A DNA stretch of 64,000 nucleotides from Dactylonectria macrodidyma (GCA_020744425.1 JAGMUV010000005.1:310001-374000); one strand, 5' to 3'; counted from the first letter of the stretch, positions 22,446 to 32,863 are shown. The notes: a model not told the origin generated them from the letters alone. Numbers and translations are program-made.

Positions 22446-23528
22446 TTAAAGAGAACCGAACACAGACAAACTGTCATAAGCCTTGCCGTTAGGATCAAAC
22501 AAGACATTGCTCTCACAAGAAGACCCCAACACAGCATTGTGGATCCACGCAGGCTCCCAATAGTTGAGGCCAGTGGCTGCCGGTATATCCTTTAGGGTAG
22601 AAGACAAACGGCGGATATACTCGCTCTGGCCGGCTGGACTAAGAGGAATGTCTAGCTGATCCGCAGGGAACGGATAGTCTGGGTTGGGGCAAGCTGTGGG
22701 CCAGTTTGTCTCCACGACTTGAACTTCCTTGTTGTATTTAGTTGATAGGCTTGTCAGAGTGTTGGACAAGGCATCCATCGTGGCACCTTCGCCCCAGAAG
22801 GGGTAGAAAGACACTGCGATGACATCCCAGTCGTCGGCCGAGAGATAACCAGGCGCTAAGACCATGTCATAAAACCAATGCTGGAGTTCAAAGTCGTAGC
22901 CGTGGGCAAGATGGGTCAAGATCTTAGTGCGCGTCCCAAGCGACGAGTTGCGAACCGCAGTGGCAGCTGCATGGAGGAGTCGGGAGAGATTTTCTGGCTG
23001 ATCGTAACGCCCTGTCGGCCAGAGCATTCCTGAGGGAATCTCGTTACCGATGGTGATCGTCTCAGGGTATAGACCTTCGGCTGCAAACGTGTTGCACACT
23101 TCAGTTGTGTAGCTATACAACTGCATTTCGAGAGAGTCAATGTCCTGCGGCCAGCCAGTGGGGATGTCCTGCTGGCCAGGGTTGGTCCATGTGTCGCTAT
23201 AATGCAGGTTGAGCCCAAACATCAATCCTGCTCTTGTTGCCCGTCGTGCCAGTGCAAGGTTATAATCGATGCCGTAGTCGCCATCGACCGTCCAGACGCG
23301 CTGCCGAACCATGTTGACGCCGGCTTCGACGAGGATATCCTCCAGAGGCTTCTGAACGGACTGGGCATTCTTGTAGACAACGCCGTTGCGTTCCTCGACG
23401 ATAACGGAGGACCAATCAACTCCGATATACTTCAACGGATCGGCTCTACCTTTGCTGTTACAAGCAGAGCCAGTTGACAGCGTTGCCGACAAAGCGGCCA
23501 CAAGTAGGGCTTTAAGCACTCTGGGCAT
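22446..23528 (-). CDS. galA-like: Arabinogalactan endo-beta-1,4-galactanase, GH53
   Basis: Single-exon gene for a secreted 360-residue enzyme that cuts the beta-1,4-galactan backbone of type I arabinogalactan. Signal peptide at residues 1-22 (MPRVLKALLVAALSATLSTGSA), then YIGVDWSSV, GVNMVRQRVW and GLNLHYSDTW. Catalytic acid/base is Glu163 in TIGNEIPSG and nucleophile Glu273 in VVETNWP; their spacing of 110 equals that in characterised Aspergillus galactanases. I chose the ATG at 23528 because it directly precedes the signal peptide; an upstream in-frame ATG at 23813 would add 95 residues lacking a signal. A perfect TCCGTCGGA lies 173 bp upstream. Its product feeds the GH35 beta-galactosidase. 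Confidence 0.95.
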   Translation of the reverse strand: MPRVLKALLVAALSATLSTGSACNSKGRADPLKYIGVDWSSVIVEERNGVVYKNAQSVQKPLEDILVEAGVNMVRQRVWTVDGDYGIDYNLALARRATRAGLMFGLNLHYSDTWTNPGQQDIPTGWPQDIDSLEMQLYSYTTEVCNTFAAEGLYPETITIGNEIPSGMLWPTGRYDQPENLSRLLHAAATAVRNSSLGTRTKILTHLAHGYDFELQHWFYDMVLAPGYLSADDWDVIAVSFYPFWGEGATMDALSNTLTSLSTKYNKEVQVVETNWPTACPNPDYPFPADQLDIPLSPAGQSEYIRRLSSTLKDIPAATGLNYWEPAWIHNAVLGSSCESNVLFDPNGKAYDSLSVFGSL

Positions 23529-24934
23529 GTTGAAGTTGGGTGACAACGAAAGGTGGAGTTGTGGTGAATCAACTAAGGATTTCACATTTCGTCTGGGATT
23601 GGACATTGATATATGAGGCATTCCTATTTTCCCAGCTTCGTCCCTTGCGCTGTTGGTCACGAGGTTGAAACAGGAGAGCCCCACGCTGGGCATATCCGCA
23701 TCCGTCGGAGCTCTAAATGAAGGGTCGACTCGGCAGCTGATCAACCCAGCTGGAGAACCCCTCAGAAAAACGGAGATACATCTTTTATAAGAAATAGCTC
23801 GAAAGGAAAACATCTAGAAGAGGAAATAGGCGCGGGAATGGTTACATGGGCTTGCGATGCATCTCTTCAATTTGCTTCCGTCTATCCCTTTGCGACCGGT
23901 TAGGCAGGTCACATGTCGGTCACTGGCTTGGAACCAGCCGGAAGGCGAGAAACTACGAAGTGTCCAATCAGATAGCTTAAAACAGTGGAGAGCAGTGGGC
24001 GATCTTTACGGTTGCACATTACCACATGGGTGACATAGCCCTGTTAGGAAGCCTCAACCATGTTAAAATACTCAAGACGCCGAGGTCAGCCGCAAAGCCG
24101 TTCAAAAAGGAGAAGCGAATCAAGAAAGAGTTAGTTAAGACCGAGGTGAAGGTACAGCCAGCCTTGTTAATCGGGAGCGAGTTCAACTCGCCCTCGTTAA
24201 GCCCCTCTCTGTGATAAAACGAATAGGTATATGAACCTTAGCCTAGCCAATACACACGCGTTCCTTGATAAAGTGAGGTTATTATATAAATATAGAAAGA
24301 TAGATAATAAGCTAAGACTATAGTTATTAACAGAAGTATAAGGTCTCCTTCCTTATATGATGTTATATATAATGCTAGTCTTAAGCACCAGGCCTAAGAC
24401 TGGTTCTTCACATATTAAAGCAGCCCTTATTTACATAGAGGAAAGACAATTTCATGACCTAAGTCAGCGATCCGAGCCTTCGGGTGCTCGAGCCTGTGGC
24501 CTGTTATGAGGGCATAAAAAAGCAAACATGATCTAGAATCTGATGATAGTTGTGACAGACTTAAGATCATAACTTATATAACTCTTCATTTTCGGTACTA
24601 TCTGCAACTCCGAGGAGGGAGTGTGAGCGCACATAAGAGGTATCGCCGCCATAGATCACGATTCTCCTATTTCCCACTTTGAATCAGCTCGGCAAAACAT
24701 GGAAGCGTTAAGATAGCGAGATAATCAGTACGTTTAGTTTAGTATGCGCCACATGGCGAATCCGTGATGAAGAATAAGGCCAAAGCAGAGAAATGTGATA
24801 GATCTCGCCGACTGGGGGAACTATATCATAAAGTATCCAATCGGCTCCACACGAATACAATCAACAAGCTTCAGTATCGCTAATATCAAACCACCGGCAT
24901 ATTTGCTAGTCTCCATCACGGAGTCGCTCACCAA
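23529..24934. other. GH53 promoter and degraded DNA
   Basis: No gene seen. The promoter-proximal part carries one regulator-type site. Between about 24220 and 24440 the sequence is AT-rich with TATATAA-like strings, probably decayed repeat. Confidence 0.5.
23701..23709. promoter_or_regulatory. TCCGTCGGA upstream of GH53
   Basis: Perfect 9-bp cluster site, 173 bp before the GH53 start. Confidence 0.55.
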
Positions 24935-25234
24935 TGTTGCATCTAGAAGATGGAAATGATCATATGTGTGAGAAGCTCTTAATATTCTTCCTATCTATTG
25001 AGGGTCTTTGGGTCAGTCTTATAGACGAAGAGAATGATGATGACCTCGGACAGCCGAAACGCTCCGGATGCCTCGGGGTCTTTGCGCTTTATCTAGCTAT
25101 TGACCTGATTGAAGGGAAAGCTAGGCTGGTGACGAGGCCGGTGACGAGGCAGGTGGCGATGGGCACCTACTATAATGAGGGAAAAGCTTCACTTCCGCAA
25201 TAACCGTTGAAATCCGATATCCCGATATGTTACA
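24935..25234. mobile_element. LTR relic, copy 2 of the family at 17.3 kb
   Basis: 300-bp copy in the same orientation as 17300-17609, beginning TGTTGCA and ending GTTACA. The flanks (ACCAA and GTAGC) do not match, so the target duplication is lost or the copy arose by rearrangement. Several differences from copy 1 are transitions. Confidence 0.75.
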
Positions 25235-25347
25235 GTAGCACCTGGCAGCAAACGACGATCGCGTAGGTCTCTTTGAGAGGAGTCAATAGATCAACTGCAA
25301 CGAATATGAGCACCTGGAACCTAAGCTAGCCCGTCCTAACCTCCAGG

Positions 25348-27230
25348 CTAATTGAACACCTCCTTCGATCCCTGTGAGGGCCCCTCCACAATAGCTACGA
25401 TTCCCTCTGCACCAGGATCAGCAACCTTATCCCAGTTCTCCCCAGCAACATACACAGCTCTGCCCAAGCTCGCTTCCATTCCCCTTGTGCTCTCACAACC
25501 CCTCCTCGCCGCTTCAACAGCCTGCTCAACATCACCCTTCGCCAACGCCTCGACATAAGGAGTCAACGCATCCATGAGTGTCCTGTCGCCAACGCGCGCA
25601 GGCGTCATGGCCTGCAGCCTCGTAAGTGCGACGCCAGCTGCCTTAGCCCAAGTCTCGAGTGTAGCAGTCTCTTCCGGCGCAGTCTGAAGCGCTGCCGCCA
25701 ATGCGGTGACGAAGAGCTCGTACAGGGCACCCGATGTGCCGTCTATGCTTCTCTCCAGCGCCAGGGCAATGCGCATAACTGCTGCGCTTGCACTGGTGGA
25801 GGGTGTAAGTGGGGATTCTGAGAGGGCTTTGAGAATTGCGTTTGCTCCGCGGGAGAGGGTTGTCCCACAGTCACCGTCTCCTACTATTCTGTCGCTCTGT
25901 GTGATACTGGGCTCGGCAGCGAGGAGAGATTGACATGCTGCTCTTATGGCTGTGGTGAAGCTGTGTGGGTCAACTACGTAGGATCAGCACAAAAGTCAAG
26001 CAAAGGTGTCATGCAGATTCGCTCACTTTTCGGTCCAGTGCTTTCAGATAAGGGTTTGGGTGACATCTCTTGTTTCGAATTAACAACTTGCTTGCCGTTA
26101 ATGGCAGCCGGGTTGGCGATACTGCGTGGCCAGCCAACAGCGGTTGTCACATCATCGATAGCGTCAAGCATTTCAGGTGTTGCCTTCAGAAGCGTGACAC
26201 TGAATCCCGAAGCATCAAGACTTGTCATGAATGTGCCGGCAAGGATTCGAACAGGCTGTAGGTTCTGCTTGCCTGAACTTGTTAGCTCGCACCAACAAGA
26301 GAGGCGAGTTTACTCACCCAACCTCTCTAGTAGATGGTGAAGGATGGCGGTAAACTCCAGCTGCGATGTTCCGCCGAGGTTGTTTAACAGCAGCACTGGC
26401 GTCTCCCCCTCAAAATTGAGGTAAGCTCGGTCCTCGTCATCTCTCCGTGTCAACAACTCCAGCATTCGATCAAGCAGTCCATCAAGTGTGGGACGAGGAT
26501 CCAGAACGTAGAGGCCAGGCTCATTGTGTATGCCCATGCCGAGCTCCAGCTGAACCAGACCCTTTTGGTGAGCAGTGCCTGGGATGTTCACATGTCCTTG
26601 CGAGACACCGCATGTCACGAGGTTCTCAATAACCTGTTGGCCGACAGCAAGCAGCTCGTCGATGGACTTGCCCTTCGCAGACAAGGCCCCAAGAATCTTG
26701 TGAACAAGTACCGCTCCAGCCAGTCCTCGTCTGCCAACCTTTCCACTGCGCTGACGACCCACAGCTACATCATCGCCGACGACGAGCACTTCAACGCGAT
26801 GACCCCATCGAGCACGGGCCTTCTCCGCTGCGAGATTAAAGTGGAAGATATCGCCAGTATAGTTCTTGATGATGAGAATCGTGCCCGCCGTGCCGCCAAC
26901 CGAGTGTATCGCTTCAACAATCCGCGACACCGAGGGAGAGGCAGAAACATAACCCGATACGGCGGCGCTTAGCATACCCTGTCCAACAAAAGCTGCATGC
27001 GCGGGCTCATGACCTGCGCCACCTCCGCTGATAAGCGTGACGTGCTTGGAAGGGTTATGGGCCGAGCGGGAGATGGCTGTTGCGAGCGTTAGCTATCAGA
27101 ATATTGAGATATCAAGTCACCTACTCTTGCTGTTGAGGTTGAGGACAAGCTCAGAAGAGGTTCTACAGAGGCCCTGCAGCGCGTCTTGGACCAGTGCCTC
27201 GCTATCAGTGAAGAAGCTTGTGTCAGCCAT
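25348..27230 (-). CDS. dak-like: Dihydroxyacetone/triose kinase (DhaK-DhaL, ATP type)
   Basis: Single-chain kinase that phosphorylates dihydroxyacetone and, in many family members, D-glyceraldehyde. Four exons (27125-27230, 26318-27076, 26027-26272, 25348-25973) give 578 residues. DhaK half: GGGAGHEPAHAAFVGQGML, NYTGD, and the substrate-binding His219 in LGMGIHNEPG; LLNNLGG near its end. DhaL half: GDGDCGTTL phosphate and Mg-binding loop, DGTSGALYELF and ARVGDRTLMDAL. All splice junctions preserve these motifs, so the gene looks functional. In the cluster it would turn the glyceraldehyde released by the keto-deoxy-galactonate aldolase into glyceraldehyde 3-phosphate; that link is inferred from position. 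Two regulator-type sites lie 180-250 bp upstream. Confidence 0.93.
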
Positions 27231-27409
27231 ATCGTCTCTAGCAATTGAATTAGAGTGATGATATTGTGCACATCTGTACTCTGGCCGCAGCTGTGTCAAG
27301 GCGTGCTATTAAATCGTCACTCAGCGGTCCCGCATCCTCTCCTAGAAACATCCCGTGGCTATCGCATGATTATTCCTCTCTAAAGTTGTATTCTCGCGGT
27401 TCTGCTATC

Positions 27410-27418
27410 TCCGTCGGA
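27410..27418. promoter_or_regulatory. TCCGTCGGA upstream of triose kinase
   Basis: Perfect 9-bp cluster site, 180 bp before the kinase start. Confidence 0.55.
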
Positions 27419-27471
27419 TAAACAGCCCTCTCATCGAGGTTCGACTATCGTCAAAAGCTAGTAGAACAGCG

Positions 27472-27480
27472 CCCGTCGGA
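27472..27480. promoter_or_regulatory. CCCGTCGGA upstream of triose kinase
   Basis: Second site with one outer mismatch, 62 bp from the first. Confidence 0.4.
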
Positions 27481-28159
27481 AGAGCAGACGGCAAGGCTTT
27501 TCCGAGCCGGCCGTCACCCCTTATTCCGCTAACTGTTGCCATGTTCCCTCCCTGCAAATCGAGTTCGATCTCCGAATTGAGAGCCATTCACAGCAAACAC
27601 ATCTCCAATTCACGTGAAATATCGTTTCTGATAATGCGATGCGATAAGGTGGCGTTAGAATCGAGCAGACTTTGGTCCGTCAAGGCTGCATGTGCGCATT
27701 GGCTGAAGTGGTTATTCCATGAACAAAGCCGTCACAAATAATCTCCTCCAACCATTCATCGTTGCCGTTCAATACAGGCAATGTGAGCTCCTTTCACAAG
27801 CGTTTTGTGAATCAACTACAGTGGTATGCAGAAATCAACACACAACAAGGTATAACTTAGAAGGTTTGATGTTAGGGCCGTCGCAGTGAACACATCAGTG
27901 ATACTCCCTTCTTATTTGGGAGGATCAAGTAGGATATCTTGGAGCTAAGCCTCCGTGTCGCTTCGATGCACCGTCAACAAGCTCAAAGATACAACATGCC
28001 AACCACGTGCCTGGCATCTAATGTGGCAGATATTTTAACTACCCACTTCGCAAGGGATGCGCAAATACACACTCAGAAAGTACTCGAGTCTACAGTACAT
28101 GTGACAGTCATCTATTCATGCAATTGATTCTATCGTAAAGACATTTTGGTGCGTCAATG

Positions 28160-28908
28160 CTACAGCTTGCTCTCCTCATCAGCCAACTGCCCTAGCACCT
28201 CATCCCATTCCTCATACGCGCGCCCTTGGCCAAGGCGCCTCTCAATGGCAGCCGTCCACCAGACAGATGACCAAAGCCCAAGACCTTGAAGACAGCTTCA
28301 CGAATGCCGAGAATACCATTCTTGACGATGAACTCCTCAGCCGTGGACACCTTCCACTGCAGCCTGCGCGTCTCTTCCAAAAGTCGACTCGTCCAGCAGC
28401 CGTTTGGCGGCAAGTGAGAACAGGCAAGTTACCGTTTTGGGGAAGATGGCTGCCAGGCCGTCGATGACGCCGCCGGCGTTGAATACGACGATGGGGCCGA
28501 GTTGTTAGCTAAAGCCCGAGAATACGCGGAACTTGGCGTGGTCGATCTTGGGGTGGAGAGATAGTTGTAGGTGGTAAGAGATGTTGCCGTGGGGCTTGGT
28601 GAATGTGAGTATAGTGTGCAAAGGCAGTTGGGACATTGGGGAGACAAACATCTTGCAGCCGACAATGTTGGGGTGTTGGGCCAGCTTGACGTAGGAATCA
28701 ATGCTGATCAACAGGTTGTTGGTCACACCTGGGTAGTCATATCTGCACATTATCTATCAGCATCCCCTTGAATCGTTTAATCAGGGCTTTGGTCTCACAG
28801 CAGCGCTGGCAGAGGGCTGTTATCAGCAGCCAGCGTAAACCACTCAACCAGATTATCCTGCGTAGGTTCAACATGCAAGACACGGACTTGGATGGTTGCC
28901 CGGTAGTA
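28160..28908 (-). pseudogene. DHDPS-family keto-deoxy-sugar-acid aldolase, broken
   Basis: C-terminal two thirds of a dihydrodipicolinate synthase-superfamily aldolase, the group that includes fungal 2-keto-3-deoxy-galactonate aldolases. Visible: ALLYDYPGVTNN (active-site Tyr), LAQHPNIVGCK (Schiff-base Lys), QLGPIVVFNAGGVIDGLAAIFPKT, LQWKVSTAEEFIVKNGILGIREAV and an EEWDEVLGQLADEESKL end. One intron (28743-28798) still splices cleanly. Damage: the first third is missing beyond 28908, an in-frame TAA at 28505-28507 where Gln is expected, one frameshift near 28390-28410 and another near 28225. It would have supplied the cleavage to pyruvate and glyceraldehyde, the step between the dehydratase and the kinase. 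Identity of the exact substrate is inferred. Confidence 0.8.
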
Positions 28909-28965
28909 ACTAACGAGTCATAGCTAATTCAATCTTTACGAGTTGCCTATTTTTAGGGGTAAATC

Positions 28966-30481
28966 TTAGAGAATATGAATGACACTCATCAAGAGTGCTA
29001 TCGCAGTAACGCTCCAAACAATCGGTTCCGCAGTAACCGAGGCCGCAGACGAATAATCTCGGCAACGAAAACCGTCCTTGGGAATCACAGATCGATCCAC
29101 TAGCTCTTGGAAAGGCGTACAATCAAAGTGCGGCTTGTCTTCCTCACTATACCACTCTGGTCCTACCCCAAACGATTCGGTCACCTTTGATGCATTCGAG
29201 GAGTTCCTATCTTGCAGAAATGATGTACTTGGCCGAATGTATTAGCCACGATGCCGCTGATAGCCATATCGAAGAAAACTCACAAGAAGTCGTTGCCTAT
29301 TGGGTTGTAATAAAATTGGATGAGGCGAATTTCTCCCTTAGGCCAGTACCAAAATCTGTCCGTCTTGTCCTCTTCGTCTCGATACTCAGAAGTCAACATC
29401 AGTTCCGGATTAGAGTTGATGGATAGCGCCAAGTCCTCCCAATCGACTGCTGAAGGCGGTAATCTGATGTACTTGAGGTAATAGTTGTCGCGAATTGTGA
29501 GGGTCGCCACCTTGTCAAAGGCAGATAGGTCCAACTCTTCCGCCAAACCGTGGTCGGCAAGAAGTTCGCCAATTTTAAGTTCTTCAAGAACTGGGCCGCG
29601 TGCAAGGACTGATACATTCCCCGGCAGGATCAGCAGGTCAATTTCCATGGTTTCGGTTTCAGGTCCGCCGAATATCACACTAGGAAAGCCATCATTCCCG
29701 TCAATCTCAACTTTGCTGATATTGGCCCACCCAATAGTGATGTTCTTAAGATTAGGAAGTAAGTATCCCGAAATGTCAACATCAGCTCCTCTGGTCTCCC
29801 AGTCAGATGGGTCAGTATTATTCCGCACTGTTAGGGGATTTTTAAACCAGCTGTCAAGTGATTCGACGCCCGCCGCGCTGAACGAGAGCGAGCCCCCGTC
29901 AGAATATGTGCCAGTAAAGCCTTCGAAGCTCTCATGCTGAATGGTTGTTAGATGAGGGGCCTGTATGCTCAGGTATCCCAAACGCGTGAGCTTTGTGATA
30001 TCCAAAAGCTTGAGATAGCCCATGCGACGCAGACTGAAGCCGTATTCAACTCTTGTGAGATTGGGAAACCGGAGTTCGTCGAGACCGTTGAAAGCCCATA
30101 ATTTGATGGAACCATTGACCGTCTTGAGCGTTGAGCTGTGTACTTGGAAAATGGTACTTCCGTTGGGGTATGGGCCCAACTCGTCGTATTCCTCGTCATC
30201 GCCTTCATGCGTTATATCTCCATTGACGGACTCAACGCCATCAAGATTGATGGTCTCATTCAATCCTTCACTGAACCTGAGCCAGCCAGTGATTGTCGTA
30301 CAGTTGTTTCGAATTTGGGCGGCATCGTCAGCGCTTGCAATTGTGACGTTTGTGCATGTCTGACACTGCGCGGTTCCTGAAGCAGATGTTAGTGTCAAAC
30401 TTGGAGGTGAAAATTGCCAGCAAACGAACCGAAGAAGAGTTGAAAAAAGCCGAATATGATGAAGATGGACTGAAAATGCAT
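28966..30481 (-). CDS. GPI-type cell-surface protein with receptor L-domains (Ecm33-like)
   Basis: Three exons (30430-30481, 29284-30376, 28966-29206) give 461 residues. The first exon encodes a hydrophobic signal peptide (MHFQSIFIIFGFFQLFFG). The body has the leucine-rich, beta-helical repeats of receptor L-domain proteins such as Ecm33/Sps2, with phrases like LDELRFPNLTRVEYGFSLRR and LLPNLKNITIGWANISKVEI and many N-glycosylation sequons. The last about 20 residues are hydrophobic after a small-residue stretch (SSAASV), as in a GPI-attachment signal. Role: probably cell wall or surface; not obviously part of the sugar pathway. The last intron is 77 bp and uses the acceptor at 29207. Confidence 0.8.
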
Positions 30482-31766
30482 TTCGGCCGCTTGAGCAATG
30501 TTGAAGGTGGCGCGTTGAGGATGAAATCTGGCTTGAGGGACTTCAGTACTCCCGCTCAATGGACCATGAGAGTATTAATATGTAATCCGTAAGGCTTTCC
30601 TCCAAGTGGCTGTGCCTCCTGGGCATCGCCTTGTGAGGCACGGTAGCATCCCCCAATGCGATATGGCACTAATCCCACAGTAGGAATGCCCGACTCTTAT
30701 TCTCTTGGCAACTGGCGAAACCCTGCATATTACTTCGCCACATTGCTACCCCAGTGCAGAGAGAAGCAACAAGTCATTAAGCTTATCCATTCAAGGACCC
30801 ATGGAAAAAAAGACAGAGCTCTACATGATAGGATGAGTTGCACCATAATCCCCCCTGCCGCTTGCGGTCTCGACTCTCTGAGACCAGGTGCGCCAGGACG
30901 GCTACGCGACCGCTTATTTCATTTCGACCATCGGGCCATTGTACCTTCTCAAAGGAGCCATTGGGTAGGGGAAGCCCACGGTATTATTACAGGGTCAAGC
31001 CTGGTCTGTTCGGCGCAGTTCCGGGCACGAGGTATTCGTACGGCGCGGATTTCCACCCCAGAATCTGGATGTGGCGAGAGATGAATTTTATCCACCAATG
31101 GAGTTTTTACATTTTGCCAACTCGCCAAAGTACTCTAATTTTAGGTTACATCCTGAACTCTTAAAATATGCATAATCCCCGATACCAAAGTTCTAGCAGC
31201 CGCCTTGTTAACTTTCAAGCTTCTCCGCCCGTTCAGGCCATGCTTCAGCAACGAGAATGTGGCCAATGGCCCTTTACTAACGACTCATTCGTGGGCAGCG
31301 CAAATTTGAAGCCCTTGCGACGTAGAAACGTCTGTGGCCAGTGAGATAGCCATCTTGACGCCGAAGAAGCCCGTCGGGATAATATTGGCACCAGCGGGGC
31401 CGAGATAAGGGCTAATAAGGCTTGATATTTTTATCTCCATGTTCCGACACCGCTGGCCTCTATGCTTCCCGTAGTTCGCTTGTTTCTCCTCTCGTTGGGA
31501 AAGGTAGTGCGCTCTTCTCATGGTTCAGATCTACGTCTAGTGTTCACGATAGCCAGGTCTGGCCAGATCGCTTATCTATAGCCGAGGTTGTATCTCTTGC
31601 CGATATGACGACACAACAACGTGTCAGCCTACGCCAACGTCGCGTGTGGCCAAGTCGCATATAAAGGGTACGGCTCCTATTCTCAAAGATACCTCATGAC
31701 AGAAACAGACCTATAAAGTACAGCATCTCTTCTACTCAAGGTGGCACGAGCCCAGCCTTAAGAACG
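30482..31766. other. Intergenic, nothing recognised
   Basis: 1.3 kb between a divergent gene pair. I find no gene. One isolated CCCGTCGGG occurs at 31370-31378, far from either start. Confidence 0.5.
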
Positions 31767-32489
31767 ATGTCGTCCTAAGCAACTGCATCTGAACGACCAC
31801 TCTATCCCGCAGGCGTCCCTATCAAGTTTTCAGCGGACGGGGTCGTTCAGCGATATCCCGGAAACACCACCGTTTGCCACATACCCGTCGACTCTCCTCT
31901 GCAACCCAGCTTGCGCCTCATTTATGAGACTCTGGGCTCTCACCCAACCTTTTCTCGCATGATTCGTCTTGTGCCTCAAGAGTCATGGCACATGACTGTC
32001 TTTGACGGCGTTCGTGAGACCGAATGCGAGCCCGGCATGTAGCCCAAGGACCTTGAGAAACAACCCTTGGACGTCTCCACGAGGGAGTTCTCTCAGAGTT
32101 TGAGACAATTCGGGCTTGGGTTAGAGGAAGAAGGCCTGGCACCTCCGTATCGAATGCGAGTCCGATCTTTTGATCCCGCAGTCGTGGGTGTCGGGCTTGA
32201 GATCGAGGGAGCAACTGCCGAGGAAGAGCAACGGATCAGACGTCTGAGAGACAGGCTTGCCAACACCCTGGGCTTCAGAGCGCCCAATCACCTGACCTAT
32301 CAGTTCCACGTTACCATTGCGTACTGGTTGCGTCACGTAGATGGAGCGGACCGGACTGAGCTAAACGGAGTGTTTTCAGAGCTTCTCCCTGCGGTCAAGA
32401 TGGAATTTGAACTGAGAGCAGTGGAGTTTTGCGTCTTTGAAAACATGGATAGCTACCCTAGACTGTTCTATCTAGGTGACATGGAGTAG
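31767..32489 (+). pseudogene. 2H phosphoesterase-like (DUF1868) gene with two nonsense codons
   Basis: A single uninterrupted frame of 240 codons, ATG at 31767, reading as a DUF1868-type 2H phosphoesterase-superfamily protein. Start region MSS-stop-ATASERPLYPAGVPIKF, then PGNTTVCHIP, first HxT motif in SWHMTVFDG and second in QFHVTIAYW, and an LFYLGDME end. The two breaks are TAA at codon 4 (31776-31778, Gln expected) and TAG at codon 92 (32040-32042, PGM-stop-PKDL where Trp is usual). Both are C:G-to-T:A changes; there is no frameshift. The rest of the protein is well kept, so inactivation is recent. Translation restart downstream of the second stop would lose the first HxT motif. Confidence 0.8.
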
Positions 32490-32863
32490 TAAACTAGAAA
32501 GATGTTAAGTTTGAATCGGTCATCAAGAGCATTAAGACATCATTTGCTTGTCTTCGTTTGTTGCTGCTAGCAAGTCACAATGGAATATGACGCATGTCGC
32601 GATACAAGACATCGCGTTCTTAGTAAGCCGGCCCTAGTAGCTGACTGACTGAAAGGAATGAGGTCGCTAGGGAGCACAGTCCATAACTAGATATCTCTCG
32701 GTCCTAAATCCGTTCACCGTGAGTGACTAAACCTCGTTCAATTCATACATATGGCATAAAATAATTTTGGCAAGACGCAGTGATTGTGATTCATTAATTA
32801 GCTTCCACGACGAATCAGATCGTTGAGAGTCTATATAGTCTATTACAATGTACCGCATCCGGC
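32490..32863. other. Intergenic 3' region
   Basis: Shared 3' flank of the phosphoesterase pseudogene and the esterase; nothing recognised. Confidence 0.5.

Larger units (their letters stand above)
27231..28159. other. Triose kinase promoter, intergenic
   Basis: 929 bp without a recognisable gene, between the kinase start and the aldolase pseudogene 3' end. It contains two CCG-T-CGG sites near the kinase. Confidence 0.5.

Noticed and set aside
17300..25234. A single LTR retrotransposon spanning both LTR copies and carrying GH35 and GH53 as cargo
   Set aside because: The left copy has its own GAGAC duplication on both sides, which marks it as a solo LTR. The right copy's outer flank does not match GAGAC, and no gag or pol sequence lies between.
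26236..26256. tRNA T-loop-like TTCGAATCC
   Set aside because: It is coding sequence of the triose kinase third exon, and no acceptor or anticodon stems can be drawn around it.
28966..30481. The GPI L-domain protein as a member of the galactan cluster
   Set aside because: No regulator-type site upstream and no link of the family to sugar breakdown; it lies beyond the broken aldolase.
31370..31378. CCCGTCGGG outside the cluster
   Set aside because: Both outer bases differ from the cluster site and it is over 390 bp from either start. Similar cores at 7575 (transporter), 16052 (dehydratase) and 37700 (MFS) fall inside coding exons.
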